Shown here piece by piece: positions 52,147-60,272 of a stretch of DNA of 64,000 bases. The stretch covers positions 26,403-90,402 of the forward strand of contig DAIUFK010000002.1 of NCBI GenBank assembly GCA_036844615.1. The letters are read 5' to 3'. The number at the start of each line of letters is the position of its first letter. The first letter of the stretch is position 1. Made by a program: the position numbers and the translations under genes. Under the pieces are notes generated by a model. The model ran no database searches, was not told the DNA's origin, and saw only the letters and a list, made by a program, of their open reading frames with translations. Source of the stretch: Palsa-872 sp036844615 (GTDB lineage: Bacteria; Chloroflexota; Dormibacteria; Dormibacterales; Dormibacteraceae).

Positions 52147-53437
52147 TGCGGCCCAGGAGCTCGCGACAGCTACTTCGGACATCCAGCTCACGCGTTCCGC
52201 GCGTGACGTGCTCGACAGGGCGGTAGCGATCGCGACAGCGCGTGGCGCGTTGCAGGCCGACCCCGTGGATGTGCTGAGAGCGATGCTCGAGAGTCGCGGC
52301 ACCTTGGCGGCACAATCGATCCGGGAGCTGGGTGGCGATCCGGCCGGCATGGTGGCGCAGCTGGTGCCACCGGAGGGATCGCCCAGCCTGCCGATCCGCC
52401 AGCTCCTGGTCAACGCAAACCGGGAGGCAGGGGTTCTCGGCCACTACCAGGTCGATGCGATCCACCTCCTGCTGGCGATGCTCTACGGCGATTCGCCAGT
52501 GACGTCAGCCGTGCTCAAGAGGGCCGGCCTGACCATGTACGACCTGCGCAGCCACATCCAGTCTGCCGCCAAGCCGGCGTTCGCCGGCGACCCTCGCTCC
52601 GCTCCGCGGCCCGACACTCGGTCGTCGTCGCGGCCGGATGCCGCCCTACGGCGCAAACCCATGCCGCCGGTGCGTGGAGTGGTGACGGTCAGCCCTGTGT
52701 TCCTCGGTTTGGTTGCGCTTACGGCGGGCGCTGGGGCCCTGTTGTGGTTCGACGTCCTGCCAGCCGCGATCCCCATCGTCACTGTCGTTTTCGTCACGGC
52801 CGGCTGGATCACTTCAGTGTGCATTCACGAGTTCGGCCACGCGCTCGTTGCGTACTTCGGTGGGGATCGAGCTGTCGTGGCCCACGGCTATCTGTCGCTG
52901 AACCCGCTCCTCTACACGAATATCGTCCTCAGCATCGTGATGCCTGTGGCGTTCCTGCTCCTGGGCGGCATAGGTCTGCCAGGGGCCGCGGTGTACATCG
53001 ACCATTCAGCGATTCGCACCAAGTTGTGGGACTCGGCGGTTTCGGTGGCGGGACCTATCGGCACGATGCTGTGCGGCCTGCTGATCGCGATCCCGTTTCT
53101 CATTCCGAACCACATCGAGTGGATGGTTGGCCACATCGCCTTTTTTGGAGCTCTCGCATTTCTCGGCTTCATCGAGGCGTTTGCGCTCCTGCTCAACCTG
53201 CTCCCGATTCCCGGGCTCGACGGTTTCGGCATCATTCGGCCATGGCTTCCGTATTCCGCCCAGGACTTCGCCATCAGGTTTGGCCAGGGCGCGATCATCG
53301 CCGTGTTCATCGTGCTGTTCTTCGTCCCTGTCGTTGCCAACGCCTTCTTCGGTGCTGTGCTGCAGGTTACGAACGTGGTTGGGATCGATCCCGGGCTAAT
53401 CGGTATCGGCCAGGCACACATGCCCAGCCTCCGCTGA
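52139..53437 (+). CDS. Clp-N domain fused to site-2-type metalloprotease
   Basis: 432 residues. Residues about 15-145 form a Clp-N-like substrate-adaptor domain (TRSARDVLDRAVAIATARGA; YQVDAIHLLLAMLYGD). After a basic/Pro linker come five to six membrane helices of a peptidase M50 fold with zinc motif HEFGH at 230-234 and the third ligand in LLPIPGLDGFG near 360. Intramembrane proteases of this type cut membrane-bound regulators. Joining one to a Clp-N domain is unusual. Start GTG 52139 overlaps rlmB by 8 bp; it sits between rlmB and yacP, where Bacillus has no gene. Confidence 0.85.
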   Translation: MPDAAQELATATSDIQLTRSARDVLDRAVAIATARGALQADPVDVLRAMLESRGTLAAQSIRELGGDPAGMVAQLVPPEGSPSLPIRQLLVNANREAGVLGHYQVDAIHLLLAMLYGDSPVTSAVLKRAGLTMYDLRSHIQSAAKPAFAGDPRSAPRPDTRSSSRPDAALRRKPMPPVRGVVTVSPVFLGLVALTAGAGALLWFDVLPAAIPIVTVVFVTAGWITSVCIHEFGHALVAYFGGDRAVVAHGYLSLNPLLYTNIVLSIVMPVAFLLLGGIGLPGAAVYIDHSAIRTKLWDSAVSVAGPIGTMLCGLLIAIPFLIPNHIEWMVGHIAFFGALAFLGFIEAFALLLNLLPIPGLDGFGIIRPWLPYSAQDFAIRFGQGAIIAVFIVLFFVPVVANAFFGAVLQVTNVVGIDPGLIGIGQAHMPSLR

Positions 53438-53874
53438 TGGAACGGGTCATCGTCGACGGCTACAACGTGATCCATGCTTGGGTTCCGCTCAAGCGCCTGC
53501 TCGACGTCTCGCTCGAAGCTGCCCGCGAAAAGCTGGTGGAGAGGCTTGCCGTCTACGCGATGGTCACCGGCTCGGACGTGACAGTCGTCTTCGACGCCCA
53601 CCACTCTGCCGCGCGCACCAACTCCGAGGAGCGGGTGGAAGGCGTGCTCGTGATCTTCACCCGAAAGGGCCATTCCGCCGACCACGTGATCGAGCGCATC
53701 GCCTACGCCGCGGGTGAGGCGGGTGATGTGATCACAGTCGCCACCTCGGACCGCACCCAGCGCGACCTCGTCCGCGGCATGGGCGGCGCTGTAATCGACG
53801 CGCGCGAGCTTGAGCGGAGGGTGCTCGAGGCGGAGCAGGAGATGGGCAGGCGAGTGGACAAATACGCCCGGTGA
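53437..53874 (+). CDS. yacP: NYN-domain ribonuclease-like protein, YacP family
   Basis: 145 residues with the NYN/PIN-like fold: ERVIVDGYNVIHAW, TVVFDAHHSA and VATSDRTQRDLVRGMGG carry the acidic residues. YacP (Rae1) in B. subtilis is a ribosome-associated endoribonuclease. ATG 53437 overlaps the preceding TGA by one base. The rlmB-yacP pairing is as in Firmicutes, with the protease gene inserted between. Confidence 0.88.
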   Translation: MERVIVDGYNVIHAWVPLKRLLDVSLEAAREKLVERLAVYAMVTGSDVTVVFDAHHSAARTNSEERVEGVLVIFTRKGHSADHVIERIAYAAGEAGDVITVATSDRTQRDLVRGMGGAVIDARELERRVLEAEQEMGRRVDKYAR

Positions 53875-53889
53875 ACCAAAGGTGAGCTG

Positions 53890-55302
53890 GTGATTCGGAA
53901 CACCCGGATCGTCTGCACGCTGGGGCCGTCGAGCGCTTCGCCGTCAGTGTTGCGCAACCTGCTCAAAGCCGGCATGGACGTGGCTCGGCTCAACTTCTCA
54001 CACGGCGACCACGCCACTCACCGGCAGGCCGCGATCGACGTGCGCGCCGCGGCGGAGGACGCCGACCGGCCGGTCGCCCTCCTTGGCGACCTGCAGGGGC
54101 CGAAGATCCGCACCGGACCGCTCGACTCAGCTTTCCAGCGTCTCGTGAGGGGACGCCGTGTCCTCCTTACCGGTGGGAGTCGCGACAGCAGGGCTGAGAG
54201 CGAGATCGAGGTGAGCCATCCCGAGCTGGTGGACGCGCTGCGCGCGGGTGATCGCGTCCTTATCGACGATGGCCGCATCGAGCTCGTGGTTCGCAGCCGC
54301 GTATCGGTTGGGGCCGAGTGCTCAGTCATTCGCGGCGGCCTGCTCGGCGAGAGGAAAGGGGTGAGCGTTCCAGGCCGGCCGGTGCCGATGCCTGCCCTCA
54401 CCGAGAAGGACCTCGAGGACCTGAAGCTCGCTGTCGAGCTTGAGGTGGATTTCGTCGCGCTATCTTTCGTACGCCATCCCGAGGATGTCATCGCCTGTCG
54501 CGGCCACCTCGAGGCGCTCGGCAGTCGCGCCCAGGTGATCGCCAAGCTCGAGAAGGTGGAGGCCATCCGCAACCTCAGCAAGATCCTCGAGGTGGCCGAC
54601 GCGGTGATGGTCGCCCGCGGTGACCTTGGCGTGGAGCTGAAGCTTGGCGAGCTGCCCGCCGTGCAGAAGGACGTCATCGACAGGGCCAACCGCGCGGGAG
54701 TGCCGGTCATCACCGCGACCGAGATGCTCGAGTCGATGGTCACCTCGACGCGCCCGACCAGAGCGGAAGCATCGGACGTCGCCAACGCGATCTGGGACGG
54801 GACCGACGCAGTGATGTTGTCGCAGGAGACCTCGGTCGGCGCTCATCCTGTTGAGGCGGTGAGGGCTATGGCACGTATCTGCCTTTCAGCGCAGCAGCAC
54901 CCCGCATTTCAGCGCCAGCGACAGATCTGGCGAGAGCCTGGCGAGGTGGGGAGCGCCATCGCCCACGCCGCGGCGACAAGCGCCGACGAGCTTCACGCCC
55001 GTGTGATCATCGCTTTCACCGAGTCGGGGACCACCGCTCTCCGCTGCAGCAAGGCGCGCCCGCGGGTGCCTGTAATCGCCGCCAGCCCGCACCCTGAAGT
55101 CCTTCGGCGGACCGCCCTTTACTCGGGCGTGATCCCAATGCTCGTCAGCCCGGGAACCGACACCGACCAGATGGTCGCGAACGCGACTGAGGCTGCCCTG
55201 CGCAGCGGGCTGGTCCGCCCGGGTGACAGGGTGGTCGTGGTGGCTGGAGTGCCTGTCGGCCGCCCGGGCCAGACCAACCTGATGAAAGTCGAGATCGTCT
55301 AA
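53890..55302 (+). CDS. pyk: Pyruvate kinase
   Basis: 470 residues. RIVCTLGPSSASPSVLRNLL starts the barrel, GMDVARLNFSHGDH holds the conserved Arg and Asn, and LGDLQGPKIRTG follows. VMVARGDLGVEL is the Mg/PEP site. The family Lys in IAKLEKVEAIRNL and the DGTDAVMLSQETSVG segment are also present. It converts phosphoenolpyruvate and ADP to pyruvate and ATP. It lacks the extra C-terminal PEP-utiliser-like domain of Bacillus Pyk. GTG 53890 has a GGTGAG nearby as a weak ribosome binding site. Confidence 0.96.
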   Translation: MIRNTRIVCTLGPSSASPSVLRNLLKAGMDVARLNFSHGDHATHRQAAIDVRAAAEDADRPVALLGDLQGPKIRTGPLDSAFQRLVRGRRVLLTGGSRDSRAESEIEVSHPELVDALRAGDRVLIDDGRIELVVRSRVSVGAECSVIRGGLLGERKGVSVPGRPVPMPALTEKDLEDLKLAVELEVDFVALSFVRHPEDVIACRGHLEALGSRAQVIAKLEKVEAIRNLSKILEVADAVMVARGDLGVELKLGELPAVQKDVIDRANRAGVPVITATEMLESMVTSTRPTRAEASDVANAIWDGTDAVMLSQETSVGAHPVEAVRAMARICLSAQQHPAFQRQRQIWREPGEVGSAIAHAAATSADELHARVIIAFTESGTTALRCSKARPRVPVIAASPHPEVLRRTALYSGVIPMLVSPGTDTDQMVANATEAALRSGLVRPGDRVVVVAGVPVGRPGQTNLMKVEIV

Positions 55303-55330
55303 GCCAGGCTGATCCTCAGTCCTGCGCGAC

Positions 55331-55336
55331 TACCCT
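55331..55336 (+). promoter_or_regulatory. -10 box (TACCCT) of the repeat-containing orphan
   Basis: TACCCT lies 8 nt before ATG 55345 with no Shine-Dalgarno, matching the pattern at 57202. Confidence 0.45.
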
Positions 55337-55344
55337 TCTGTCTA

Positions 55345-57195
55345 ATGGCACAGTCGCCGCACGGGCTGCTCGGGAGGATCCAGAGAGCGAACGATGACGC
55401 CTCGCGCCGGTTCGGCCCAAACACTGCCGAGGTGGAGGCCTTCATCCAGGCAGCTGCTCTTCTGACCCCCTGGCAGTGGAGGCAGGTCCTCGCCGGCCGG
55501 CGCCTTGTTGCCTCCGTGACCAAGGAAGATGTCGGCCAGGAGGCCCAGTCGGTGCAGGCGATACAGGCCGCGATTCGCACGAGCGAGAGCCGCATGTCCG
55601 AGCCGATGGCCAGGGCCGGCGAGGCGCTTTTCGAGGCACTGGAAAAACGCAGCGACGAGAAGGTCGTCGCGGCGTGGCAAGCAACTTCGGCCCTCGTGTC
55701 GCGCCACCAGCTCTCGGCGCTGAAGTTCGCGGCGCATTACGCCCCCTTTGCGGCGCTCATCCCAGTCCTGGAAGCCGATGCCCTCGACCCGACGACAAGA
55801 CGCTTCCTCACCGCCATCGAGGGCTTGACGGCGGACCAGTGCGAATTCCTCTCCAGGCCGTGGCGCCTCGACCACGCCGCGTCCCGCGCGCTGCAGCAGT
55901 CGGTGGCAAAGAGCAGGCACCTCAACATCGAGGTCGCCGTGGCGCTGGCGGCGCTGACAGCAATACCGCCGCACATCGCCGGCGACCGAGGGTGGGCCGC
56001 GGTTCGCACAGCGGTTCACGGCGGCAGAGTGCTGAGCCGGCGAGAGGAGCTGGCAAAGGAGGAGATCACGGTCCTCTGGGCTCCGCTGCAGGCCGCAATC
56101 CCGTTTGGTTCGCTCGAGAAGAGGGCCCGGGGCAAAGATGCAGGCACGCGTGTACGAGCCGCGGTCACGAAAGCGATCGAGACGATCAAGCCTCCGCGGG
56201 TGGCTCCGCTGCCTGCACCAAGGCCTTCAGCACCTTATGGGCCAAACGGCGGCGAGGTAGCTGCGTTCGTGAAGGGCGTGGTCGAGCTGACACCAATCCA
56301 GTGGCTGCGCGTGCTCGATCGCAGGCAGCTGGTTGCAAGCGTGACGAGGGAGGGCAGCGCCGAGCCCGCCAGCGTGGTCAGGGCGCTCCTCGCCGCCATC
56401 GAGGGCACGAGCCAGCTGGACACCTTCACGCGCTGCAGAGCGTTCGCCGCAGTCGAGCGCGCCAGCTTCGCAGTCGAATCGAAGGACCGCATGAAAAGTG
56501 AGCAGATCCTCCCTCACTACAGCCCATTCGCTTCGCTGATACCGCTCGAGGAGGTGAATCCGGACGAGTTCGTGAGAAGGCTCGGCTTGCTCAGGGGCGA
56601 CGATTGGGTCGAGGTTGCCGCGTCGGTTCCTACCGTCAACGAGGAGGTGGTGGCGCCACTCGTCAATGCCGGCACTGCCCTTATCGAGTTCCTGAGCCGG
56701 CGATCCGATGACGAGGCGGTGGCGACGTGGCACGCGGCCTCGGCGCTGGTACGACGCCATCAGCTGACCCCGATCAAGTTCGCCGCCTCTTACGCGCCCT
56801 TCGCCTCGGCGATCCCCGCCACGAGCGCCAGGGCCCGCGGCGCCATGGTGCTCCGCTACGTGACCGCCATCGGGCGTCTCGGTGGCAGCCAGTGCGAGCA
56901 GCTCGCGCAGCCGTGGCAGCTGAGCGACGACATGTCCAATGTGCTCTCGAAGTTGACCAAGGATGGAAGCGCCAGGCCGGCCGAAGAAGCTGCGGCGCTG
57001 GCAGCGGTGGTCACGGTGCCAATGCGGTTGGCGGGCAGCGCGGGATGGGCGGCGGTCAAAACGGCAGCTTTCGGCGGGCGGGTGATCGCTTCGAGGGCGC
57101 GCTTGACCTCCGAACAGATCGAGGCGTTATGGAAGTCGATCGAACCTGCGATTCCCCTCGCCTCGCTAGGGGCGCCTGCCAAGCTTCGTCGCTGA
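55345..57195 (+). CDS. Orphan protein with long internal repeats
   Basis: 616 residues with no recognised family. The two halves are homologous: TPWQWRQVLAGRRLVASVTK matches TPIQWLRVLDRRQLVASVTR. SALVSRHQLSALKFAAHYAP matches SALVRRHQLTPIKFAASYAP, and GWAAVRTAVHGGRVLSRREE matches GWAAVKTAAFGGRVIASRAR. A third, partial unit (ILPHYSPFASLIPLEEV) sits in the middle. It is rich in Ala and helix, with no signal peptide or membrane segment, so it is probably a cytoplasmic helical-repeat protein. A clear Lys/Arg-Pro linker divides the halves near 275-290. Function unknown. Confidence 0.7.
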   Translation: MAQSPHGLLGRIQRANDDASRRFGPNTAEVEAFIQAAALLTPWQWRQVLAGRRLVASVTKEDVGQEAQSVQAIQAAIRTSESRMSEPMARAGEALFEALEKRSDEKVVAAWQATSALVSRHQLSALKFAAHYAPFAALIPVLEADALDPTTRRFLTAIEGLTADQCEFLSRPWRLDHAASRALQQSVAKSRHLNIEVAVALAALTAIPPHIAGDRGWAAVRTAVHGGRVLSRREELAKEEITVLWAPLQAAIPFGSLEKRARGKDAGTRVRAAVTKAIETIKPPRVAPLPAPRPSAPYGPNGGEVAAFVKGVVELTPIQWLRVLDRRQLVASVTREGSAEPASVVRALLAAIEGTSQLDTFTRCRAFAAVERASFAVESKDRMKSEQILPHYSPFASLIPLEEVNPDEFVRRLGLLRGDDWVEVAASVPTVNEEVVAPLVNAGTALIEFLSRRSDDEAVATWHAASALVRRHQLTPIKFAASYAPFASAIPATSARARGAMVLRYVTAIGRLGGSQCEQLAQPWQLSDDMSNVLSKLTKDGSARPAEEAAALAAVVTVPMRLAGSAGWAAVKTAAFGGRVIASRARLTSEQIEALWKSIEPAIPLASLGAPAKLRR

Positions 57196-57201
57196 TTCCC
57201 G

Positions 57202-57207
57202 TACCCT
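57202..57207 (+). promoter_or_regulatory. -10 box (TACCCT) of the PIG-L gene
   Basis: TACCCT is 7 nt before GTG 57215; no Shine-Dalgarno sequence is present. Confidence 0.45.
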
Positions 57208-57214
57208 CATTGGC

Positions 57215-57997
57215 GTGGCGACCAAGAAGACTTCAACCAGCACAAAGCGCAAAGCAGTAGCCAAACCAAGGTCCAAAACCAAGTCCGCGGCGCTCAAGTA
57301 CAAGCGCGTGCTTGTCGTCTCGGCGCACCCCGACGACCCCGAGTTCTCCGCAGGCGGGTCGGTGGCCAAGCTCGCCAAGGACGGCGCCGAGGTCACCTAT
57401 GTCATCGTCACCGACGGCTCGCAGGGGGGCGAGGACCCCAAGCAGAAGGACTCTGACCTCTCAGGCATTCGCGAGAAGGAGCAGCGCGCCGCCGCACGCG
57501 TGCTCGGCGTCAAGAAGGTGGAGTTCCTCGGCTACAAGGACGGCCACCTCGTGCACGACCTGAAGCTGAGGCGCGACATCGTGAAGATGATCCGCAAGTA
57601 CAAGCCGGAGCTCGTGATCACGCACCTTCCAGGCCGTCTCCTCGACGCTCCGATCGGCGGTTCGCATCCCGATCACATCGCTGTCGGCGAAGCTACGTTT
57701 GCTGCGGTCTATCCCGACTCCCGCAACCCGCGAGCCTTCCGGAGCCTACTGAAGGAGGGCTTTGAGGCGCACGAGGTCAAGGAGATCTGGGTCCCGTACT
57801 GGACGTCCGGGGATTTCTTCGTCGACATCAGCTCGACTCTCGACCTCAAGATGCAATCGCTGACGAAGCATAAGAGCCAGGTCGCCAAGCCAGGCCGCGA
57901 GTGGGACTTCGAGAAGTTCATGCGCAAGCGGCATCGCGACGTGGGCAAGAAGGCGGGCTACACCTACGCCGAGTCTTTTAAGAGGATCAAGATCTAG
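57215..57997 (+). CDS. PIG-L/LmbE-family deacetylase
   Basis: 260 residues. A Lys-rich N-terminal tail (MATKKTSTSTKRKAVAKPRS) precedes the deacetylase fold. The zinc motif is VVSAHPDDPEFSAGG at about 35-49, and the third ligand lies in GGSHPDHIAVG. The family removes N-acetyl groups from GlcNAc-containing substrates, such as those leading to mycothiol, bacillithiol or GlcN-PI; the substrate here is not evident. The basic tail is unusual and could bind RNA or membrane. The stop overlaps the convergent SGNH gene by 11 bp. Confidence 0.88.
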   Translation: MATKKTSTSTKRKAVAKPRSKTKSAALKYKRVLVVSAHPDDPEFSAGGSVAKLAKDGAEVTYVIVTDGSQGGEDPKQKDSDLSGIREKEQRAAARVLGVKKVEFLGYKDGHLVHDLKLRRDIVKMIRKYKPELVITHLPGRLLDAPIGGSHPDHIAVGEATFAAVYPDSRNPRAFRSLLKEGFEAHEVKEIWVPYWTSGDFFVDISSTLDLKMQSLTKHKSQVAKPGREWDFEKFMRKRHRDVGKKAGYTYAESFKRIKI

Positions 57998-58619
57998 TCG
58001 CAGCCGCCGTCCACGGTTCGCGCACGGATTCCCAGATCACCTCTGCCCAGGCCGCGTACTGAGGGTCACCTGGATGGAGCTGGTCGGATGAGATCCATCC
58101 CGGCGACCCCGACCCGGAGATGCTGGCAGCGGTGATGTCGACCCACATGAAGCCACGCGCCTCCGCCTCGCGAAGGGCGATCCTGTTGAAAGTCTCGGTC
58201 AGCCCGCGCAGCTGATCCGGGTCGCCGAAGGTCGCGGCGGCAGGGGTCACCGACCAGTTCGGGATCGAGATGGCGACAACGCGGCCAGTCCCGAGCCCGA
58301 GCCCAGCCACCTCATCATTGATCTTCACCAGCGCTTCCCTGTACTGCTCGGGCGTTCTGCCCTGGACCAGGTCGTTGACGCCGATGAGGAGGCTGACCAG
58401 GTCCGGTTTGAGCGCGGCCACGTAGCCGAGCTCGTTCTCAATGAGGTCACGTGTCGTGAAGCCGTTGACGGCAGGGTTGGTCACCTCCACCTTTCTCCCC
58501 GCCGTCTTGGTCAGCCGAGCCGCGAGGATCGACGGGTAGTTGTGTGCTTCGCCCGAAGCCCCTGTGCCGATGGTGTACGAGTCGCCCAGCGCAAGGTAGC
58601 GCAGCGCGCCGGCGGTCAT
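57987..58619 (-). CDS. SGNH/GDSL-type esterase
   Basis: 210 residues. Block I is YLALGDSYTIGTG with the nucleophile Ser, NPAVNGFTT holds the oxyanion Gly, LIGVNDLVQG is block III with the Asn, and SSDQLHPGD is block V with the catalytic Asp and His. No signal peptide is present, so it should act in the cytoplasm. It is a general hydrolase family; the substrate is unknown. The start overlaps the stop of the dehydrogenase gene by 4 bp, so the two form a minus-strand operon. Confidence 0.88.
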   Translation of the reverse strand: MTAGALRYLALGDSYTIGTGASGEAHNYPSILAARLTKTAGRKVEVTNPAVNGFTTRDLIENELGYVAALKPDLVSLLIGVNDLVQGRTPEQYREALVKINDEVAGLGLGTGRVVAISIPNWSVTPAAATFGDPDQLRGLTETFNRIALREAEARGFMWVDITAASISGSGSPGWISSDQLHPGDPQYAAWAEVIWESVREPWTAAATRS

Positions 58620-59704
58620 CTCTCTACGTCGGCGAGGGAGCTCCAGACCTCGACCTTGGTCCGCACGCGCCGCACCACCTCGTCGGTGAACTCCGTCGTC
58701 GAAGCGTCGCCGCCAAGGTCGGCGGTCCGGATGCCGTCGGAGACTGCCTCGAGCGCGGATTCATAAATTGCGCGCGACGCCCGGTGCGCCTTCGCGTCCC
58801 TCATGTACCCGAGCACAGCTGCGACCGCCAGGATCATCGCCATGGGGTTGGCCACGTTCTTTCCCATCAGCGCGGGCGCCGTGCCGTGCGGCGCCTCGGT
58901 CATGGCGACTGTGACCGCGCCCTCTTCGTCGAACGCAAGCAGGACCGACTCCGCGCCGGCGATCGTGCCGAACATCTGCATGACCAGGTCCGAAAGAGTG
59001 TCGCCGTCTCGGTTCAGAGCGGGGATCACCAGGGCCTCGCCGCTGGTCGCGAGGAGCAGCGCGTAGGTCGCATCGATCAGCTGGGGGTCGTAGCGGACGT
59101 CGGGGTTCCGCTTGGCCGCCGCGTCCAGCTCCTCTTTGAACATCCCCTCGTAGACCGGGCTGACAGTGAACTTCGGGCCGCCGAAAACCTTGGCCTGGAT
59201 CCGCTTGGCGTGGGCAAACGCGTAATCCGCGACCATGCGGCAGGTTCGCCGGCTGATCTTCTCGGTCCGGAAGGCCCACTCGTCCAGGCCGTGGCCCTCG
59301 CGCCATTCCTTGGCCCCGTAGGCGTCGTCGACAGCCATGCGGATCACGGAGATCGGGGAGTGCACGCCGGCCAGCGGCCGGACGCCAGGAATCCTTCGTC
59401 CGGTCCTCACTATCACTCTTCCGTCTACCTGCTTGCGAAGGATCGCGTTGGGGCTCCCGACATCGCCGGCTCCTTCCGGGGTGATCGTTGCGGCCTTCAA
59501 GCCGAACCCTGTCTCGCGCAGGGCCTCGGCGGCGTCCTGCACCACCTGGTTCCGGGTCTCGCGGCGGCGCTCCAGGGAGAGGTCGAAGTCTTGTCGCTTG
59601 ACCTCAAAGCCCAGCACGTCGGAGTCGAGCAGGCGGATTGCCTCGAGGAGCAGCTCCTCGCCGGTCTGGTCGCCGTGCAGCACGATCACGGTTGAACCTG
59701 ACAC
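58616..59704 (-). CDS. Isocitrate/isopropylmalate dehydrogenase family enzyme
   Basis: About 362 residues. The family pattern is seen in VIVLHGDQTGEELLLEAIRL, ISRRTCRMVADYAFAHAKR, the metal-binding PALNRDGDTLSDLVMQMFG and TEAPHGTAPALMGKNVANPM. This C-terminal motif (E-HGTAP) is closest to NAD-linked isocitrate dehydrogenases. No leu genes are nearby. The ORF extends to 59851, but I place the start at GTG 59704 because TATGAT lies 6 nt upstream and the extra residues overlap a terminator hairpin. Isocitrate is the more likely substrate; isopropylmalate or tartrate are alternatives. Confidence 0.85.
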   Translation of the reverse strand: MSGSTVIVLHGDQTGEELLLEAIRLLDSDVLGFEVKRQDFDLSLERRRETRNQVVQDAAEALRETGFGLKAATITPEGAGDVGSPNAILRKQVDGRVIVRTGRRIPGVRPLAGVHSPISVIRMAVDDAYGAKEWREGHGLDEWAFRTEKISRRTCRMVADYAFAHAKRIQAKVFGGPKFTVSPVYEGMFKEELDAAAKRNPDVRYDPQLIDATYALLLATSGEALVIPALNRDGDTLSDLVMQMFGTIAGAESVLLAFDEEGAVTVAMTEAPHGTAPALMGKNVANPMAMILAVAAVLGYMRDAKAHRASRAIYESALEAVSDGIRTADLGGDASTTEFTDEVVRRVRTKVEVWSSLADVER

Positions 59705-59710
59705 AGACGA

Positions 59711-59716
59711 ATCATA
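59711..59716 (-). promoter_or_regulatory. -10 box (TATGAT) of the dehydrogenase gene
   Basis: TATGAT on the minus strand is 6 nt from GTG 59704, the leaderless arrangement seen at several other genes here. Confidence 0.5.
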
Positions 59717-59729
59717 TTGGGGAGCGAAG

Positions 59730-59762
59730 ACCCAGGCTCGGCCGCGGTCGCCGAGCCTGGGT
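59730..59762 (-). terminator. Strong hairpin after the SnoaL-like gene
   Basis: A 13-bp perfect stem (ACCCAGGCTCGGC/GCCGAGCCTGGGT) with a 7-nt loop lies just after the minus-strand stop at 59767. There is only a weak T-rich tail, so it may act as a terminator or mRNA 3' protector. Confidence 0.6.
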
Positions 59763-59766
59763 GGTG

Positions 59767-60207
59767 TTAGGCGGTTACAGGGGCGGGTCGGGAGGGAGGG
59801 GCGACGTGGCCCAGCTGCAGAAGCATCCCGAGCTGATCGGGGACGCCCCAATGCTCGACCATCTTCCCGTCTTCAAAACGGCAGACGTCGATCACATCGA
59901 TGAAGGCTCGCTTGCCGGTCGGCGGCCGGCCGAAGAAGCTTCCATCGTTGGTGCCGCCGCCGCGCTGCCGGGCCCACACCTTGTCCCCGACGGAGACCAC
60001 CTCGGCGATGGTGATGGTGAAGTCGGAGAACGCGGAGCGCAGGAACGTGATTGTTCGCTTGGCTCCCTCTGGGCCGTCGCCGCCGCCACCGCGCTGGTGC
60101 TCGAGCGCGTGCGGAGACACGAGCTCGTCCGCGACCGCAAGGTTGCCCTGGTTGAAGCCCTCCTCGATGATCCGCCGGTACATCGCTTCGTTGCTCGGGT
60201 GTGTCAT
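59767..60207 (-). CDS. SnoaL-like polyketide cyclase/ester cyclase family protein
   Basis: 146 residues of the NTF2-like fold. RRIIEEGFNQGNLAVADELV, LRSAFSDFTITIAEVVSVGD and the C-terminal FEDGKMVEHWGVPDQLGML are typical of SnoaL-like ester cyclases of unknown substrate. A GAAGGAG ribosome binding site lies 8-9 nt before ATG 60207, unlike its leaderless neighbours. It is divergent from the TetR regulator and is the likely target of that regulator. Confidence 0.88.
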   Translation of the reverse strand: MTHPSNEAMYRRIIEEGFNQGNLAVADELVSPHALEHQRGGGGDGPEGAKRTITFLRSAFSDFTITIAEVVSVGDKVWARQRGGGTNDGSFFGRPPTGKRAFIDVIDVCRFEDGKMVEHWGVPDQLGMLLQLGHVAPPSRPAPVTA

Positions 60208-60227
60208 TTGCGTTGCTCCTTCATTTC

Positions 60228-60267
60228 ATCCTAGGAATACTCGGATGACTACAGGCATAGTAGGATG
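60228..60267. promoter_or_regulatory. Inverted repeat, candidate TetR operator
   Basis: CATCCTA (60228-60234) and TAGGATG (60261-60267) form a perfect 7-bp inverted repeat in the divergent SnoaL-tetR region. The right arm covers the TetR -10 box TAGGAT, so binding would block transcription of tetR. The 26-bp spacing is wider than usual for a single TetR dimer site. Confidence 0.4.
60261..60266 (+). promoter_or_regulatory. -10 box (TAGGAT) of the tetR gene
   Basis: TAGGAT is 6 nt before ATG 60273, with no Shine-Dalgarno. Confidence 0.45.
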
Positions 60268-60272
60268 AACCG

